Below are positions 13,865 to 15,000 of a DNA stretch of 15,000 nucleotides, piece by piece. Within the stretch, counting starts at the first letter, position 1. Each line of letters begins with the position of its first letter. The notes below the pieces were generated by a model. The model saw nothing but the letters and a program-made list of their open reading frames with translations. It did not search any database and had not been told where the DNA came from. This DNA is from an uncultured Bacilli bacterium. GTDB lineage: Bacteria > Bacillota_I > Bacilli_A > RF39 > UBA660. A program made the position numbers and the translations under genes. The stretch lies in NCBI GenBank assembly GCA_947628635.1, contig CANRAX010000020.1, positions 1 through 15,000 on the forward strand. The letters run 5' to 3'.

Positions 13865-14619
13865 AATCTTTTTATTTAACAGATACTGGGATGGTTAGAG
13901 ATCATAATGAAGACAGTGTTATAATTGTTAATAATAGTGAAGACAATTACTTAATGGCCATTGCTGATGGCATGGGAGGCCATTCTGCTGGTGAAGTTGC
14001 TTCAAGTATTGCTATTAGTTATTTAGGAAAACACTTTAAAGAAACTTTTCTTAATATGAGTAAAGTTGATGCTGTTAATTGGATGCGCGATGCTGTATAT
14101 GAAATAAATAATTTAATTTTTCAACATGAAAAAGATCATCCAGAAAGTAAAGGTATGGGAACAACTTTAGTTATGGCTCTTTTAACAAAGGATTATTTAC
14201 TTTTTGGTAATGTTGGAGACTCAAGTGGCTTTGTTATGAAAGACGCTAAACTGCATAAAGTTACCTATGACCATACCTTAGTTAATCTCTTAGTAAGTGC
14301 TGGAGAACTTACTAAAGAAGAAGCAAATGTTCATCCTAAGAAAAATGTTCTCATGAAAGCCTTAGGAGCTTCAACAGAAGTAGAAGTTGATATTTTTGAT
14401 TGTGATATGGATATGGATATTACAGAAATACTGCTTGCTAGCGATGGATTAACTAATATGCTTGATAAAGAACAAATTGAAAAAGTTTTATTGGGTGAAG
14501 GTACAATTGATGATAAATGTTTGAAATTAATTCAAAAAGCAAATAACAGGGGTGGAACAGACAATATTTCGGTTGCTTATTTGGTACGTAGCGAAGAAGG
14601 TGGCAATTGTGATAACTAA
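13861..14619 (+). CDS. prpC: PP2C-type Ser/Thr phosphatase (PrpC/Stp)
   Basis: This metal-dependent phosphatase reverses phosphorylation by the PrkC kinase encoded next. The 252-residue protein shows the PP2C motifs in order. They are DTGMVRDHNED (8-18), ADGMGGHSAGE with Asp36-Gly37 (metal ligands), MGTTL (99-103), GNVGDS with Asp120, SDGL with Asp195, and GGTDN with Asp234. One departure is visible: the usual GDSR reads GDSS, so Arg is Ser122. The metal ligands are all present, so activity is expected. AAGGAGG precedes the ATG. It overlaps rlmN by four bases and prkC by eleven, so the pair is coupled. Confidence 0.96.
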   Translation: MKSFYLTDTGMVRDHNEDSVIIVNNSEDNYLMAIADGMGGHSAGEVASSIAISYLGKHFKETFLNMSKVDAVNWMRDAVYEINNLIFQHEKDHPESKGMGTTLVMALLTKDYLLFGNVGDSSGFVMKDAKLHKVTYDHTLVNLLVSAGELTKEEANVHPKKNVLMKALGASTEVEVDIFDCDMDMDITEILLASDGLTNMLDKEQIEKVLLGEGTIDDKCLKLIQKANNRGGTDNISVAYLVRSEEGGNCDN

Positions 14620-15000
14620 GGGACAAGTAATTAATGAACGTTATGAAATAATTCGTTCTATTGGTGAAGGTGGAATGGCAAATGTTTATCTAGGATATGA
14701 CACTATCTTAGATAGAAATGTTGCTGTTAAAGTTTTAAGAGGTGATTTGTCTAATGATGAAAAATTTGTTAGACGTTTTCAAAGAGAAGCTCTATCTGCT
14801 TCATCTTTGGCTCATCCCAATATAGTTGAAGTTTATGATGTTGGAGAAGATGATGGCCTTTATTATATTGTTATGGAATATATAGAAGGCAAGACTTTAA
14901 AACAATTATTGAAAAAACGTGGCAGCTTAACTTTGAGTGAAGCAATTGATATTATGCTTCAACTTACAGATGGTATGGCTCATGCTCATGATTCTTATAT
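14609..15000 (+). CDS. prkC: PASTA-type Ser/Thr kinase PrkC, N-terminal part
   Basis: The reading frame opens at a GTG (14609) inside the end of prpC, with AAGGTGG at 14598-14604 as Shine-Dalgarno, and runs off the right end after 130 codons. It holds the N lobe of a Hanks-type kinase: the glycine loop IGEGGMANVYLG (18-29), AVKVL with catalytic Lys41, REA with helix-C Glu60, AHPNIVEVYDVG, and the hinge IVMEYIEG. The C lobe, membrane helix and any PASTA domains lie outside the window, so PASTA is inferred from the prpC neighbour. Homologues sense cell-wall fragments and control growth and wall synthesis. Confidence 0.94.
   Translation, partial: MITKGQVINERYEIIRSIGEGGMANVYLGYDTILDRNVAVKVLRGDLSNDEKFVRRFQREALSASSLAHPNIVEVYDVGEDDGLYYIVMEYIEGKTLKQLLKKRGSLTLSEAIDIMLQLTDGMAHAHDSY

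Noticed and set aside
1..15000. CRISPR arrays, tRNA or rRNA genes, insertion sequences, riboswitches
   Set aside because: No regularly spaced repeats, cloverleaf with CCA-type end, transposase or known aptamer pattern was seen on either strand by eye; a covariance-model search was not possible.

Overview
The window looks like the chromosome of a very AT-rich Bacilli-type bacterium (Bacillota/Mycoplasmatota, possibly one of the uncultured gut lineages near Erysipelotrichales or RF39). This is inferred from gene order, codon use and Shine-Dalgarno strength; no marker gene for fine placement is present. TGA is used as a stop (uppS and rlmN both end in TGA) and Trp is TGG, so the genetic code is standard (code 11), not the Mycoplasma code.

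Left edge (1-1506): an accessory-looking stretch. A truncated HD-domain protein gene runs off the left end on the minus strand. It is divergent from a membrane-anchored XRE-type regulator (453-1187) with a 17-bp palindrome over its promoter. About 320 non-coding bases follow, ending in a very good sigma-A promoter for rpsP whose -35 box sits in the loop of a hairpin.

Core block A (1507-4667): rpsP and khpA, closed by an intrinsic terminator, then uppS-cdsA-rseP. These cover ribosomal protein S16, an RNA-binding KH protein, the undecaprenyl carrier, CDP-diacylglycerol and intramembrane proteolysis. Compared with the usual Bacilli order, rimM-trmD-rplS are missing after khpA, frr/pyrH before uppS, and dxr between cdsA and rseP.

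Lineage-specific block (4691-7578): a small single-pass acidic protein with about five periodic proline motifs, and an 807-residue protein with an AbiEi-like winged helix at its start and TPR-like repeats.

Core block B (7649-15000): this follows the Bacilli order priA-def-fmt-rsmB-rlmN-prpC-prkC, but def and rsmB are absent from their usual slots. In the def slot are two small-to-medium C-terminally membrane-anchored proteins (59 and 382 aa). In the rsmB slot is a 234-aa single-pass protein with an extracytoplasmic domain. The 382-aa protein carries motifs strikingly like the NAD-binding core of PARP-type ADP-ribosyltransferases and is the most interesting object here. prpC and prkC overlap and form the Ser/Thr phosphatase-kinase pair; the kinase runs off the right end.

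From uppS onward all genes are on the plus strand, mostly with overlaps or gaps under 40 bases. Longer gaps before 5155 and 7649 hold a weak terminator and a plausible promoter, so the run is probably several transcription units. I see no tRNA, rRNA, CRISPR array, insertion sequence or complete phage module.
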